64,000 bases of DNA from Rhizobium sp. BK602 (GTDB lineage Bacteria > Pseudomonadota > Alphaproteobacteria > Rhizobiales > Rhizobiaceae), in the NCBI RefSeq assembly GCF_014195095.1, contig NZ_JACIBC010000005.1, positions 186,001 through 250,000 on the forward strand, in the 5' to 3' direction. The notes under the pieces were generated by a model. The model was not told where the DNA came from, did not search any database, and saw only the letters and a program-made list of their open reading frames with translations. Position numbers and translations under genes: made by a program. Positions 8,667 through 16,767 of the stretch are shown here, in pieces (positions within the stretch are counted from its first letter, which is position 1; every line of letters begins with the position of its first letter).

Positions 8667-8891
8667 ATGGACAGGCAAGATCAATCAGAAAATGTCGGCC
8701 CCAGCCGGCGCGAGTTTGTCGAAGGCTGCGGGAAATATGCGGTGGTTGCGCCGCCGGTGCTGACATTTCTGCTTTCGACCACGATGACGTCAGGCGCGAT
8801 CGCCAAGTCCGGCAAAGGCAATAACGGCTTTGGCAATGGCGGCGGCGACGGCGTACCGGGCAATTCCGGCAAGGAAGACGTGGATCGCTGA
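8667..8891 (+). CDS. Small Tat-like glycine-rich peptide, possible substrate of the adjacent kinase
   Basis: This 74-residue protein starts after a GGGGAG site. It has a polar N-terminus, SRREFVE at 13-19 (resembling the twin-arginine consensus), a hydrophobic stretch (YAVVAPPVLTFLLSTTM) and a possible signal-peptidase site after AIA. The remaining 28 or so residues are almost only Gly, Asn, Lys, Asp and Ser and end GNSGKEDVDR. It lies 17 bases before a gene that fuses a PqqD-like peptide-binding domain to an HPr-kinase-like domain, an arrangement seen with ribosomally made modified peptides. I infer that it is the peptide bound and perhaps phosphorylated by that enzyme; a plain exported small protein is the alternative. 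Confidence 0.65.
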   Translation: MDRQDQSENVGPSRREFVEGCGKYAVVAPPVLTFLLSTTMTSGAIAKSGKGNNGFGNGGGDGVPGNSGKEDVDR

Positions 8892-8908
8892 TCGGCTCGT
8901 CCAGCAAA

Positions 8909-9985
8909 ATGATGCTCCTGCCACCGAGGGGAACGTCAATCACGCAGTTGGGCGATGCTTTTGCGTTGTTCAACTGCGATGAGCAGCGCCTCTATGAGAT
9001 CGATGAGCAGGCGGCTTGGGCGTGGCACTTTGTTTTCAGGAGTGATGCGGGCGTGGACCGCTGCCATGTATCGGCTCAATTGTCGACGCGTTTCGGGCTG
9101 GCAAATGCGGATGCTGAAGCACTGCTCGACCGATATGTCGAATTGGGTGTTCTCGCCTCCCGCATCGATCCAACATCGAGCTTCACCGTCCGTTTGAACG
9201 ACGCCAGATGGGTGATCGAGTGTCCGCCGGCCTTCGCCGCGGAATTGATGGCGCTCTTTCGCGGGATCGCCGCACCGGCCGAGCGACCATGGCGACATCA
9301 TCACCTCGCCATCAAAAGCAACTCCGATCGATACGACCTGCTTGCCGGCGACAAATGCCTGGGGACCTTCGGATCGGCCGAGGTGGTGCCGGCCGTCAAA
9401 GCCTTTTTGACGGACGCCTTGCTGCAAACGGATTTCATGCTTGCACTGCACGCCGCCCTTCTGCGCATTGGCGACGCGCCATTGTTGATCGCCGGAGCGT
9501 CGGGCGCGGGGAAAACAACGCTGGCGCTCGCCCTGGCGGCGCAAAGCGGGTGTACAATCCTCGCGGACGATATCGTCATGGTGGATGAGCCAAGCCGACT
9601 GCGAGGCATTCCGTTTCCAATCGCGGTAAAGGACGGCAGCTGGCCGCTCCTACACGAGTTTTACCCGGAACTCGCAGCGTGCCCCACGCATATTCGCTCC
9701 GACGGCAAGATCGTCAAATTTCTTGCCTGTGAGGGCGATGATGGTTCGACGCAACCCGCCACGACCATGATCTTTATTCGCCGGAGCACGGACGGGCGAT
9801 GCTCCCTATCGACAATGTCACCTCTGATGGCATTTCAAAGATTGCTGGCGGAAGCCGCCTCGCCCACGCACAGGCTGAGCGATCGTGCTTTCGGTGCCTT
9901 GGCGGAGCTTGTCAAAAGATCTCGAGCGTTCGAAATGGCGGTGGGCGACCTGCGGGATGCCGTCACGACCATAGGCGACCTCTAG
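8909..9985 (+). CDS. PqqD-like domain fused to an HPr-kinase-like domain (HprK-related kinase A type)
   Basis: Residues 10-85 look like the winged-helix PqqD/RiPP recognition fold (LYEIDEQAAWAWHFV, then VELGVLASR). Residues 100-330 are an HprK-type kinase: His181 in LALHAALL, Walker A GASGAGKT at 196-203, and acidic LADDIVMVD at 218-226. The true HprK phosphorylates HPr, but this sub-family lacks that partner and is found beside small peptides, PqqD proteins and nucleotidyltransferases. The preceding gene is a small peptide, so this enzyme may bind it by the N-terminal domain and phosphorylate it, as the lasso peptide kinases do. Its 3' end overlaps that of the opposing nucleotidyltransferase gene by four bases. 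Confidence 0.82.
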   Translation: MMLLPPRGTSITQLGDAFALFNCDEQRLYEIDEQAAWAWHFVFRSDAGVDRCHVSAQLSTRFGLANADAEALLDRYVELGVLASRIDPTSSFTVRLNDARWVIECPPAFAAELMALFRGIAAPAERPWRHHHLAIKSNSDRYDLLAGDKCLGTFGSAEVVPAVKAFLTDALLQTDFMLALHAALLRIGDAPLLIAGASGAGKTTLALALAAQSGCTILADDIVMVDEPSRLRGIPFPIAVKDGSWPLLHEFYPELAACPTHIRSDGKIVKFLACEGDDGSTQPATTMIFIRRSTDGRCSLSTMSPLMAFQRLLAEAASPTHRLSDRAFGALAELVKRSRAFEMAVGDLRDAVTTIGDL

Positions 9986-10974
9986 ATCTCTTTCGATCGC
10001 CCGGTCGCCAAGACCTTTTGTCCCTTGCGAATGAAGCGCGCCGGCAGCTCCCGCCATGGGCCACGAAACCGCCATTGGATCTGGGCGGTCCGCATAGTCC
10101 AGGCAACGCTTCCGGCAGAGCGGACGACATAGCCCAGTTGCGGGTGATATTCGTTGCGCCGCAAAGTGTGATGCAGTTTCAGCCAGGCGGGAATTGTCGC
10201 GTCCTCGCCGAGGTCGATTGCGAAGACCGAAGCGAGAGCCAGCCTCTGCGCCGTCAGCATCGCGCGGCCCAAAGGGTCCGACAAGAGGATACGCAGTTCG
10301 CTCCAATCGATTGCGCTATCTCCTGTCGAAAGACGATAGAGCTCGAAGAGGTTGCGCAGATCGATGTGAAGATTCCACAGATGCCCGTCCTTCAGCATGT
10401 CATGCACGATCCAGTGCTGGGCCTGCAACGTGGCTGAAAGAACGCAAGCCCTCCCCCGACCGACCTCGACCTCCCGTCGGTGCCGTTCAGCCAGGCTTGG
10501 AGAGGGCCAATATTGCGGATAGCGGCCGGGCGGAAAGTGCAGATCGACAGCGCCGACATCTTTGGATCTGCCCCAGCCGAGCGCTTCAATCGGTGCATAG
10601 CCGAGCTGAAGCAGACATCTTTCCGCTATCTGTCTTTCCTCGTCCGCCACCGTGATATCCAGGTCCCGCATGATGCGGGACGTCGGCCGTTCTGCCTTTT
10701 CGCACACCAGGAGCGCTGCGCCTTTGGTGAGCGTCGGCACTATCCCCGACGCATTCATTGCCCCGACCAACTCCTCGAGCTGCATGCGAAGACGTCTATT
10801 TCTCTCGACATTGCAATGGTGAATATAGCCGAGGAACGAGGCCACATCCTGCGGCAGCATATCCTGTTGCCTCCGCTCCAGCATCGACGACCAGATCGCA
10901 GGCGTTAAGAGAGTATTGTTCGCGAAAGCCAATACCGGCTCCCAGTCGGTAACGGCCGACGGATCGCCAAGCAA
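9982..10974 (-). CDS. Nucleotidyltransferase family protein (PF14907-like)
   Basis: This 330-residue protein shows the signature of the uncharacterised nucleotidyltransferase family often encoded with HprK-related kinases and lasso peptide genes: TLTKGAALL (about 81-89), then IMRDLDITV with Asp104 and Asp106 as the likely metal pair, then VDLHFPP. A C-terminal helical part follows. The family probably transfers a nucleotide to a peptide or protein. It is convergent with the kinase gene with overlapping stop codons, which argues for a shared locus though not a shared transcript. No strong ribosome site is seen before the chosen ATG. Confidence 0.8.
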   Translation of the reverse strand: MLGDPSAVTDWEPVLAFANNTLLTPAIWSSMLERRQQDMLPQDVASFLGYIHHCNVERNRRLRMQLEELVGAMNASGIVPTLTKGAALLVCEKAERPTSRIMRDLDITVADEERQIAERCLLQLGYAPIEALGWGRSKDVGAVDLHFPPGRYPQYWPSPSLAERHRREVEVGRGRACVLSATLQAQHWIVHDMLKDGHLWNLHIDLRNLFELYRLSTGDSAIDWSELRILLSDPLGRAMLTAQRLALASVFAIDLGEDATIPAWLKLHHTLRRNEYHPQLGYVVRSAGSVAWTMRTAQIQWRFRGPWRELPARFIRKGQKVLATGRSKEI

Positions 10975-11280
10975 GCAAGACGCGAGCTGACTGAAAATAA
11001 AACCATCTATTTCCGTCGATTTAAATATGATTATTTCTCTATCCGGCCGGAGATATCCAATATATCTCAGAATAACATCTTAAAATCACAATGACAGCGA
11101 TTTTATCGAAAGAAAATCCCCGGGCCTGAGGCTCGAAATTTTAGTCCGGATAGGCGTGGTGAAGAACGTGACGACGGCGGCCAAATTGCCGGCGCGCTTG
11201 TCGTATCGGCTCCCACCCGCTCACGCGGCACACAAGTTTCACGCGTTTACGGCCCGGACGACACGCTGTAGATTGGACGC
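10975..11280. other. Intergenic region
   Basis: About 300 bases between the divergent nucleotidyltransferase and VOC genes; 10985-11110 is AT-rich and is the likely promoter zone. No reading frame or clear dyad was found. Confidence 0.5.
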
Positions 11281-11718
11281 ATGGCGCTCAAACGAATGGA
11301 CAATATCGGAATCGTCGTCGATGACCTCGAAGGGGCCATCGATTTCTTTCGCGAACTCGGCCTCGAACTCGAAGGGCGGGCCACGATCGAAGGAGAATGG
11401 GCCGGACGCGTCACGGGATTGGGCGATCAGCGCGTCGAGATTGCCATGATGCGCATGCCGGACGGCCACGGTCGGCTTGAGCTGTCCCGCTTCCTCGCGC
11501 CGCCCGTCGTCGCGGATCACCGCAACGCCCCGGTCAACGCTCTCGGCTATCTGCGCGTCATGTTCGCCGTGGATGACATTGACGAGACGCTTGAAAGGCT
11601 CCGCAGCCGCGGCGCCGAACTCGTAGGCGAAGTGGTTGACTATAAAAACATTTATCGGCTCTGCTACATCCGCGGGCCTGAAGGGCTTCTCATCGGCCTC
11701 GCCCAGGAACTCGGCTGA
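11281..11718 (+). CDS. VOC (glyoxalase/bleomycin resistance) family protein
   Basis: This 145-residue protein has the two beta-alpha-beta-beta-beta modules of the vicinal oxygen chelate family: MDNIGIVVDDLEGAIDFFRELGLELEG at the start, a second module at VMFAVDDIDETLERLRSRGAELVGE, and the ending YIRGPEGLLIGLAQELG. Likely metal ligands include a glutamate in VEIAMMR or LELSRF and one in GPEGLLIGL, where the canonical glutamate position is not obvious, so activity is uncertain. It could be a glyoxalase, a dioxygenase-like enzyme or an antibiotic-binding protein. It stands alone; the ribosome site is weak. Confidence 0.75.
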   Translation: MALKRMDNIGIVVDDLEGAIDFFRELGLELEGRATIEGEWAGRVTGLGDQRVEIAMMRMPDGHGRLELSRFLAPPVVADHRNAPVNALGYLRVMFAVDDIDETLERLRSRGAELVGEVVDYKNIYRLCYIRGPEGLLIGLAQELG

Positions 11719-12090
11719 GCGCAATGCGCGGCAATGACGCAGCGCGACCGATGTCCGTGCGCGCATCACAAGGCTGGCGGTCCGAAAGCGCCATAAATGC
11801 CCTTGATTGCCACCATTATCGTCGCCCGCGCAACGCCCAGCTCTTTTGCTGCAGCGATATCGCGTTGCCGCCTGAACCGCAGGTAGCGCTTTCCACCTCA
11901 TTTCACCGGAACGAACATATATATTCTACAAATTTAGTAGAAAATTAAAATTACCTTCTCCGGCCCATGGGCTTAGCCGCAGCGTTGCACTTTGCCAATC
12001 GCCACCCTCCTCAAGACAATATCACCGTTGGCACCTTCATCGGATTGCTACCAGGCGAGTTTGAATTGGAATCAGGAAGGAAACGCAAAA
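11719..12090. other. Intergenic region upstream of groES
   Basis: About 370 bases. The AT-rich part at 11910-11955 should include the groESL promoter. The HrcA element CIRCE (TTAGCACTC with its mirror) is not present, so this chaperonin copy is probably not HrcA-controlled. No RNA thermometer or clear RpoH promoter was recognised by eye. Confidence 0.5.
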
Positions 12091-12378
12091 ATGGCATTTC
12101 GCCCATTGCATGACCGCGTCGTCATAAGACGCCTCGAAAGCGAGGAGAAGACACGCGGCGGCATCATCATCCCGGACACCGCCAAGGAAAAGCCGCAGGA
12201 AGGCGCCGTCGTTGCCGTCGGGCCGGGGCTGCGCGACGACAGCGGCAAGCTGACGCCGCTCGACGTCAGGGCCGGCGACCGCGTGCTGTTCGGCAAGTGG
12301 TCTGGCACCGAGATCAAGATCGACGGCGAAGACCTGCTGATCCTCAAGGAAGCCGACATTCTCGGCATTGTCGCCTAA
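12091..12378 (+). CDS. groES: Co-chaperonin GroES
   Basis: The 95-residue protein is a complete GroES: MAFRPLHDRVVIRR at the start, the mobile loop around SEEKTRGGIIIPDTAKEKP and the ending EADILGIVA. It forms the heptameric lid of the GroEL chamber. The start is fixed by AGGAAGG eight to ten bases upstream; the longer frame from 11992 has no support. groEL follows after 27 bases. As rhizobia carry several groESL copies, this one is probably a specialised copy tied to the metabolic genes behind it rather than the main housekeeping set. Confidence 0.95.
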   Translation: MAFRPLHDRVVIRRLESEEKTRGGIIIPDTAKEKPQEGAVVAVGPGLRDDSGKLTPLDVRAGDRVLFGKWSGTEIKIDGEDLLILKEADILGIVA

Positions 12379-12405
12379 CGCGGCGTTTTAGGAAGGAATT
12401 CATCC

Positions 12406-14034
12406 ATGGCTGCCAAGGAAGTCAAATTCTCCACCGATGCCCGTCAGCGCCTGCTGCGCGGCGTCGATATTCTCGCCGATGCCGTGAAGGTCACGCTCGG
12501 ACCGAAGGGGCGCAACGTCGTCATCGAAAAATCCTTCGGCGCGCCGCGCATCACCAAGGACGGCGTCTCCGTCGCCAAGGAGATCGAGCTCGAGGACAAG
12601 TTCGAAAATCTCGGCGCCCAGCTTCTGCGCGAAGTCGCCTCGAAGACCAACGATCTTGCCGGTGACGGCACCACGACGGCAACCGTGCTTGCCCAGGCGA
12701 TCGTTCGCGAAGGTGCGAAGGCGGTTGCCGCCGGGCTCAACCCGCAGGACCTGAAGCGCGGCATCGATCTTGCCACGACCGAGGCCATCCGCAACATCAA
12801 GGAACGCTCCCGCAAGGTCGCCTCCTCCGACGAAGTCGCGCAGGTGGGCACCATCTCCGCCAATGGCGAAGGCGAGATCGGCAAGCTGATCGCCGAAGCC
12901 GTCCAGAAGGTCGGCAACGAGGGTGTCATCACCGTCGAAGAGGCCAAGACCGCCGAAACCGAACTGGACGTCGTCGAAGGCTTGCAGTTCGACCGGGGCT
13001 ATCTCTCCCCCTATTTCGTGACCAACGCCGAAAAGCTGATCGTGGAGTTCGAGGATGCCTATATCCTGCTGCATGAGAAGAAGCTGGCGACCCTGCAGCC
13101 GCTGCTGCCATTGCTGGAAGCCGTGATCCAGACCGGCAGGCCGCTGCTGATCGTCGCCGAAGATGTCGAAGGCGAGGCTCTCGCGACGCTCGTGGTCAAC
13201 AAGCTGCGCGGCGGCCTGAAGATCGCCGCCGTCAAGGCGCCCGGCTTCGGCGACCGCCGCAAGGCCTTGCTCGAAGACATCGCGATCGTCACCGGCGGCG
13301 AGGTCGTCTCGGAAGATATCGGCATCAAGCTCGAAAACGTCACGCTCGATCAGCTCGGCCGCGCCAAGAAGATCCGCATCGACAAGGAAAACACGACCAT
13401 CGTCGACGGCGCCGGCGCCAAGACCGCGATCGATGCCCGCGTGCAGCAGATCAAGACGCAGATCGAGGAGACCACCTCCGACTACGACCGCGAGAAGCTG
13501 CAGGAACGCGTGGCGAAACTGGCCGGCGGCGTCGCCGTCATCCGCGTCGGCGGCTCGACGGAAATCGAGGTCAAGGAAAAGAAGGATCGCGTCGATGACG
13601 CGCTGAATGCGACGCGCGCGGCAATCGAGGAGGGCATCGTGCCCGGCGGCGGCGTTGCCCTGCTTCGCGCCAAGACCGCGGTCGACGCGCTGAAGAGCGA
13701 AAATCCCGATATCCAGGCCGGCATCCATATCCTCCAGAAGGCTCTCGAAGCGCCGATCCGGCAGATCGCCGAAAATGCCGGCGTCGAAGGCTCGATCGTC
13801 GTCGGCAAGGTCCTCGAAAGCAACTCGCCGACCTTCGGCTTCAACGCCCAGACGGAGAAATATGTCGACCTGCTGGAGGAAGGCATCGTCGATCCTGCCA
13901 AGGTGGTTCGCACCGCCCTCCAGGACGCCGCTTCCGTCGCGGGCCTGCTGGTGACGACCGAGGCGCTGATCGCCGAACTGCCCAAGGAAAAGTCGCCGAT
14001 TCCGGCCGCCCCCGGCGGCGGCTTCGACTACTAG
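12406..14034 (+). CDS. groEL: Chaperonin GroEL (accessory copy)
   Basis: This 542-residue chaperonin has all the catalytic landmarks: TLGPKGRNVVIEKS, the ATP-binding DGVSVAKEIE and NDLAGDGTTTATVLA, and the late VPGGGVALLRA. The C-terminus ends AAPGGGFDY and lacks the GGM repeats of the housekeeping GroEL; several substitutions (FSTDARQRLLRGVDILADAVK, LLPLLEAVIQTGRPLL) also mark it as a divergent paralogue. It folds proteins in the cytoplasm with the GroES encoded 27 bases upstream. The next gene, an oxygenase-like protein, starts 71 bases downstream, so the chaperonin may be made together with its clients. Confidence 0.95.
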   Translation: MAAKEVKFSTDARQRLLRGVDILADAVKVTLGPKGRNVVIEKSFGAPRITKDGVSVAKEIELEDKFENLGAQLLREVASKTNDLAGDGTTTATVLAQAIVREGAKAVAAGLNPQDLKRGIDLATTEAIRNIKERSRKVASSDEVAQVGTISANGEGEIGKLIAEAVQKVGNEGVITVEEAKTAETELDVVEGLQFDRGYLSPYFVTNAEKLIVEFEDAYILLHEKKLATLQPLLPLLEAVIQTGRPLLIVAEDVEGEALATLVVNKLRGGLKIAAVKAPGFGDRRKALLEDIAIVTGGEVVSEDIGIKLENVTLDQLGRAKKIRIDKENTTIVDGAGAKTAIDARVQQIKTQIEETTSDYDREKLQERVAKLAGGVAVIRVGGSTEIEVKEKKDRVDDALNATRAAIEEGIVPGGGVALLRAKTAVDALKSENPDIQAGIHILQKALEAPIRQIAENAGVEGSIVVGKVLESNSPTFGFNAQTEKYVDLLEEGIVDPAKVVRTALQDAASVAGLLVTTEALIAELPKEKSPIPAAPGGGFDY

Positions 14035-14105
14035 GCCACGGCAAACAACACGTCGCTGGCGGAACCGCCGCCAGCGACAAGACAGAAAGAAGAGGGAGCG
14101 CACCA

Positions 14106-15146
14106 ATGCCCGAGACCGCAAGGACCCTGCCCATCATCGATCTCGGCCGTTTTGCGCCGGATCATCCCGAGCGCGTGCAAGCACTGGATGAGCTGCGCCG
14201 GGTTTCGCGCGAGATCGGCTTCTTCTATCTTACCGGCCACGGCATCCCGCAGGCCGAGATCGACGGCCTGACGGCGCTGGCACGCCGGTTCTTCTCTCTT
14301 CCGGAAGACAAGAAACTGGAAATCGAGATGCGCAAGTCGCCGCATTTCCGCGGCTACAATCGCGCCGGCTTCGAATATACGCGGGGAAGCCAGGACTGGC
14401 GCGAGCAGGTCGATTTCGGCGCCGAGCGCGAGAAGCTCACCGTTGCCACCGGCGATCCGCCGTGGAAGCGGCTGATCGGGCCGAACCAGTTCCCTTCGGC
14501 GCTACCCGAGTTGCGGCCGGCCGTGCTCAAGTGGATCGACAGCGTCACCGCTGTCGGCCTCAAGATCCTGCAAGCCTTTTCGGAAGCGCTGGGACAGAAG
14601 CCGGACGTCTTTTCACCGATCTACAGCAATGGGCCGAACCAGTTGCTCAAGATCGTACGCTATCCCGGCCGCGACCAGACCGAAAGCGATCAGGGCGTCG
14701 GCGCGCACAAGGACGGAGGCTTCGTCACCGTCCTCCTGCAGGATGTCGTGGGCGGCCTGCAGGTCGATGACGGCAAGGGCGGCTGGATCGATGCGCCGCC
14801 GATCCGCGGCACCTTCGTCGTCAATATCGGCGAACTGCTGGAACTGGCATCGAACGGTTATCTCAAAGCGAATATCCATCGCGTGGTCACGCCGCCGGCG
14901 GGCGGCGACCGTTTGTCGATCCCCTTCTTCCTCGGCGCCAATCTGGCGGCGAGCATCCCGGTTCTCGACCTGCCGCCTGCGCTTTCAGCCGAAGTGCGCG
15001 GCGTCACGCAGGACCCGCTCAATCCGCTGTTCCGCGAGGTCGGACGCAACGTGCTCAAGTCGCGCCTGCGTTCCCATCCCGATGTCGCGCGCGCCCATCA
15101 CGCCGATCTGCTGGAGGAACCGCAACGGCAGTCGACGCCGGCCTGA
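14106..15146 (+). CDS. Isopenicillin N synthase-like 2OG/Fe(II) oxygenase
   Basis: This 346-residue protein belongs to the isopenicillin N synthase/2-oxoglutarate dioxygenase superfamily. The iron facial triad is complete: His201 and Asp203 in GAHKDGG and His258 in ANIHRVV; Arg269 and Ser271 (RLSIPFF) should bind the carboxylate of the co-substrate. The N-terminal DIOX_N region (LPIIDLGRF, GFFYLTGHGIP) is also normal. Substrate is unknown. It lies between groEL and an O-acetylhomoserine sulfhydrylase-type gene, so a role in sulfur or methionine-derived metabolism is possible but not shown. Confidence 0.88.
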   Translation: MPETARTLPIIDLGRFAPDHPERVQALDELRRVSREIGFFYLTGHGIPQAEIDGLTALARRFFSLPEDKKLEIEMRKSPHFRGYNRAGFEYTRGSQDWREQVDFGAEREKLTVATGDPPWKRLIGPNQFPSALPELRPAVLKWIDSVTAVGLKILQAFSEALGQKPDVFSPIYSNGPNQLLKIVRYPGRDQTESDQGVGAHKDGGFVTVLLQDVVGGLQVDDGKGGWIDAPPIRGTFVVNIGELLELASNGYLKANIHRVVTPPAGGDRLSIPFFLGANLAASIPVLDLPPALSAEVRGVTQDPLNPLFREVGRNVLKSRLRSHPDVARAHHADLLEEPQRQSTPA

Positions 15147-15256
15147 TCCGCCGCGCTGAAAGCAGACGTGAAGTCAAAGGCTCCGGCCCGCCACCTCGGC
15201 GCGACCGGGGAGTGAATAATCGTATCCAAGCAACAGGCACAGAAAGGCGAAGTTCC

Positions 15257-16621
15257 ATGACGATCCATAATCCGCCGACCCCAGCCCCCGAAGCCATCCC
15301 GCTTACCCCAGGCGCCTCCGGGCCGCGCAGCCTGCGCCGGCATCCGGAAACCATCGCCATTCACGGCGGCAGCTTTCGTTTCGACCCGACGACCGGTGCG
15401 ATCGCGGTTCCGATCTACCAGACCACATCCTTCCAGCTGCCGGGCACCGAAGGTGCGGACAAGCTGTTTGCGCTGGAGGCCGCCGGCCATCTCTACACGC
15501 GGGTTTCCAACCCGACCCAGGACGCCTTCGAACAGCGGCTGGCCGAACTCGAAGGTGGCGCGGCCGCCCTGGCGCTTGCCTCCGGCCAGGCGGCATCCGC
15601 CTTCGCCGTCCTCAACCTCGCCCGCGCCGGCGACAACATCGTCAGCGCTATCGGCCTTTATGGCGGAACATGGGCGCTGTTTGCGGCGACGCTGAAGGGC
15701 TTCGGCGTCGAGGTCCGTTTCGTCGACGCCAACGATCCGGAAGCCTTTGCCCGTGCGACCGACGAGCGGACCCGCGCCTATTACGCCGAATCCCTGCCCA
15801 ATCCGAAGCTTGAGGTTTTCCCGATCGCCGAGGTGGCCGCGGTCGGCCGGCGCTTCGGCATACCGCTGATCGTCGACAATACCGCAGCACCGCTGATCAT
15901 CCGCCCGCTTGAGCATGGCGCGGCCGTCGTCGTCTACTCCACCACCAAATATATCGGCGGCCACGGCACCGCCATCGGCGGAGCGATCGTCGATAGCGGT
16001 ACGTTTCCGTGGAAGGACTTGAGCGATCGGCAGCCGGCCCTGCACGAGCCCGATCCGAGCTATCAGGGCAAGAGCTGGATCGAGAAAGCCGCCCTCATCG
16101 ATTTTCATCCCTATATCCTGCGCATCCGCGCCGTGCTGTTGCGCGACATCGGCGCTCCCATCAGTCCGCAAAACGCCTTCCAGTTCATCCAGGGGCTCGA
16201 AACCCTGCCGCTGCGTCTGCGCCAGCACAATGAAAACGCCATCAAGGTCGCGGAATTCCTGAAATCCCACCCCAAGGTGTCGAAGGTCATCTTCCCGAAG
16301 TTTCAGGACGGTGTCGCGGCCGAACGGGCGCGCAAGTACCTGCGCAACGGTTATTTCGGCGCGCTGGTCGGCTTCGAGCTGAAAGACGGTCGCGAAGCGG
16401 GACGCCGCTTTATCGATTCCCTGCAACTGCTCTATCACGTCGCCAATATCGGCGATGCCCGCTCGCTGGCGATCCATCCGTCCACCACGACACACTCGCA
16501 GCTATCGGAACAGGACCAGCTGGCAACCGGCGTGACGCCCGGCTATGTCCGGCTGTCGATCGGCATCGAACATGCCGACGATATCATCGCCGACATCGCA
16601 CAGGCGCTCGACGCGGCGTAA
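15257..16621 (+). CDS. O-acetylhomoserine/O-acetylserine sulfhydrylase family enzyme (MetY-like)
   Basis: This 454-residue PLP enzyme belongs to the Cys/Met metabolism family. Lys231 in YSTTKYIGGHG should bind PLP, Asp208 (IVDNTAAP) the pyridine nitrogen, and the substrate loop TRVSNPTQDAFEQR is present. The length is closer to MetY (about 430) than to MetB (about 380). It would make homocysteine or a related thiol from an acylated homoserine. I start at MTIHNPP, behind AAAGGCGA; the longer frame from 15212 is not supported. It follows the oxygenase gene by 110 bases and probably ends the groES-led operon. Confidence 0.87.
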   Translation: MTIHNPPTPAPEAIPLTPGASGPRSLRRHPETIAIHGGSFRFDPTTGAIAVPIYQTTSFQLPGTEGADKLFALEAAGHLYTRVSNPTQDAFEQRLAELEGGAAALALASGQAASAFAVLNLARAGDNIVSAIGLYGGTWALFAATLKGFGVEVRFVDANDPEAFARATDERTRAYYAESLPNPKLEVFPIAEVAAVGRRFGIPLIVDNTAAPLIIRPLEHGAAVVVYSTTKYIGGHGTAIGGAIVDSGTFPWKDLSDRQPALHEPDPSYQGKSWIEKAALIDFHPYILRIRAVLLRDIGAPISPQNAFQFIQGLETLPLRLRQHNENAIKVAEFLKSHPKVSKVIFPKFQDGVAAERARKYLRNGYFGALVGFELKDGREAGRRFIDSLQLLYHVANIGDARSLAIHPSTTTHSQLSEQDQLATGVTPGYVRLSIGIEHADDIIADIAQALDAA

Positions 16622-16767
16622 TCGCATCAGGACGGACGCGGGATCGTAACGACAGCTCCAGCTGCCGTTGCGGTTTCGGTAGACATTTCGTCATTCCGAA
16701 GGGATATCGCCAAGGCGCAGAACTGGCATTGCTGCTCAACCCGCGCCTTGGCTGCGATGACGTTCGA

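Noticed and set aside
8392..8973. 193-codon minus-strand frame over the small peptide gene
   Set aside because: Covers the peptide gene and promoter area; no ribosome site.
11719..12090. CIRCE element before groES
   Set aside because: The TTAGCACTC inverted repeat is not present.
12400..14121. Long minus-strand reading frame opposite groEL (573 codons)
   Set aside because: It is the mirror of a highly conserved gene; high GC leaves antisense frames open.
15098..16495. 465-codon minus-strand frame opposite the sulfhydrylase gene
   Set aside because: Antisense shadow; the plus-strand gene has full PLP motifs.
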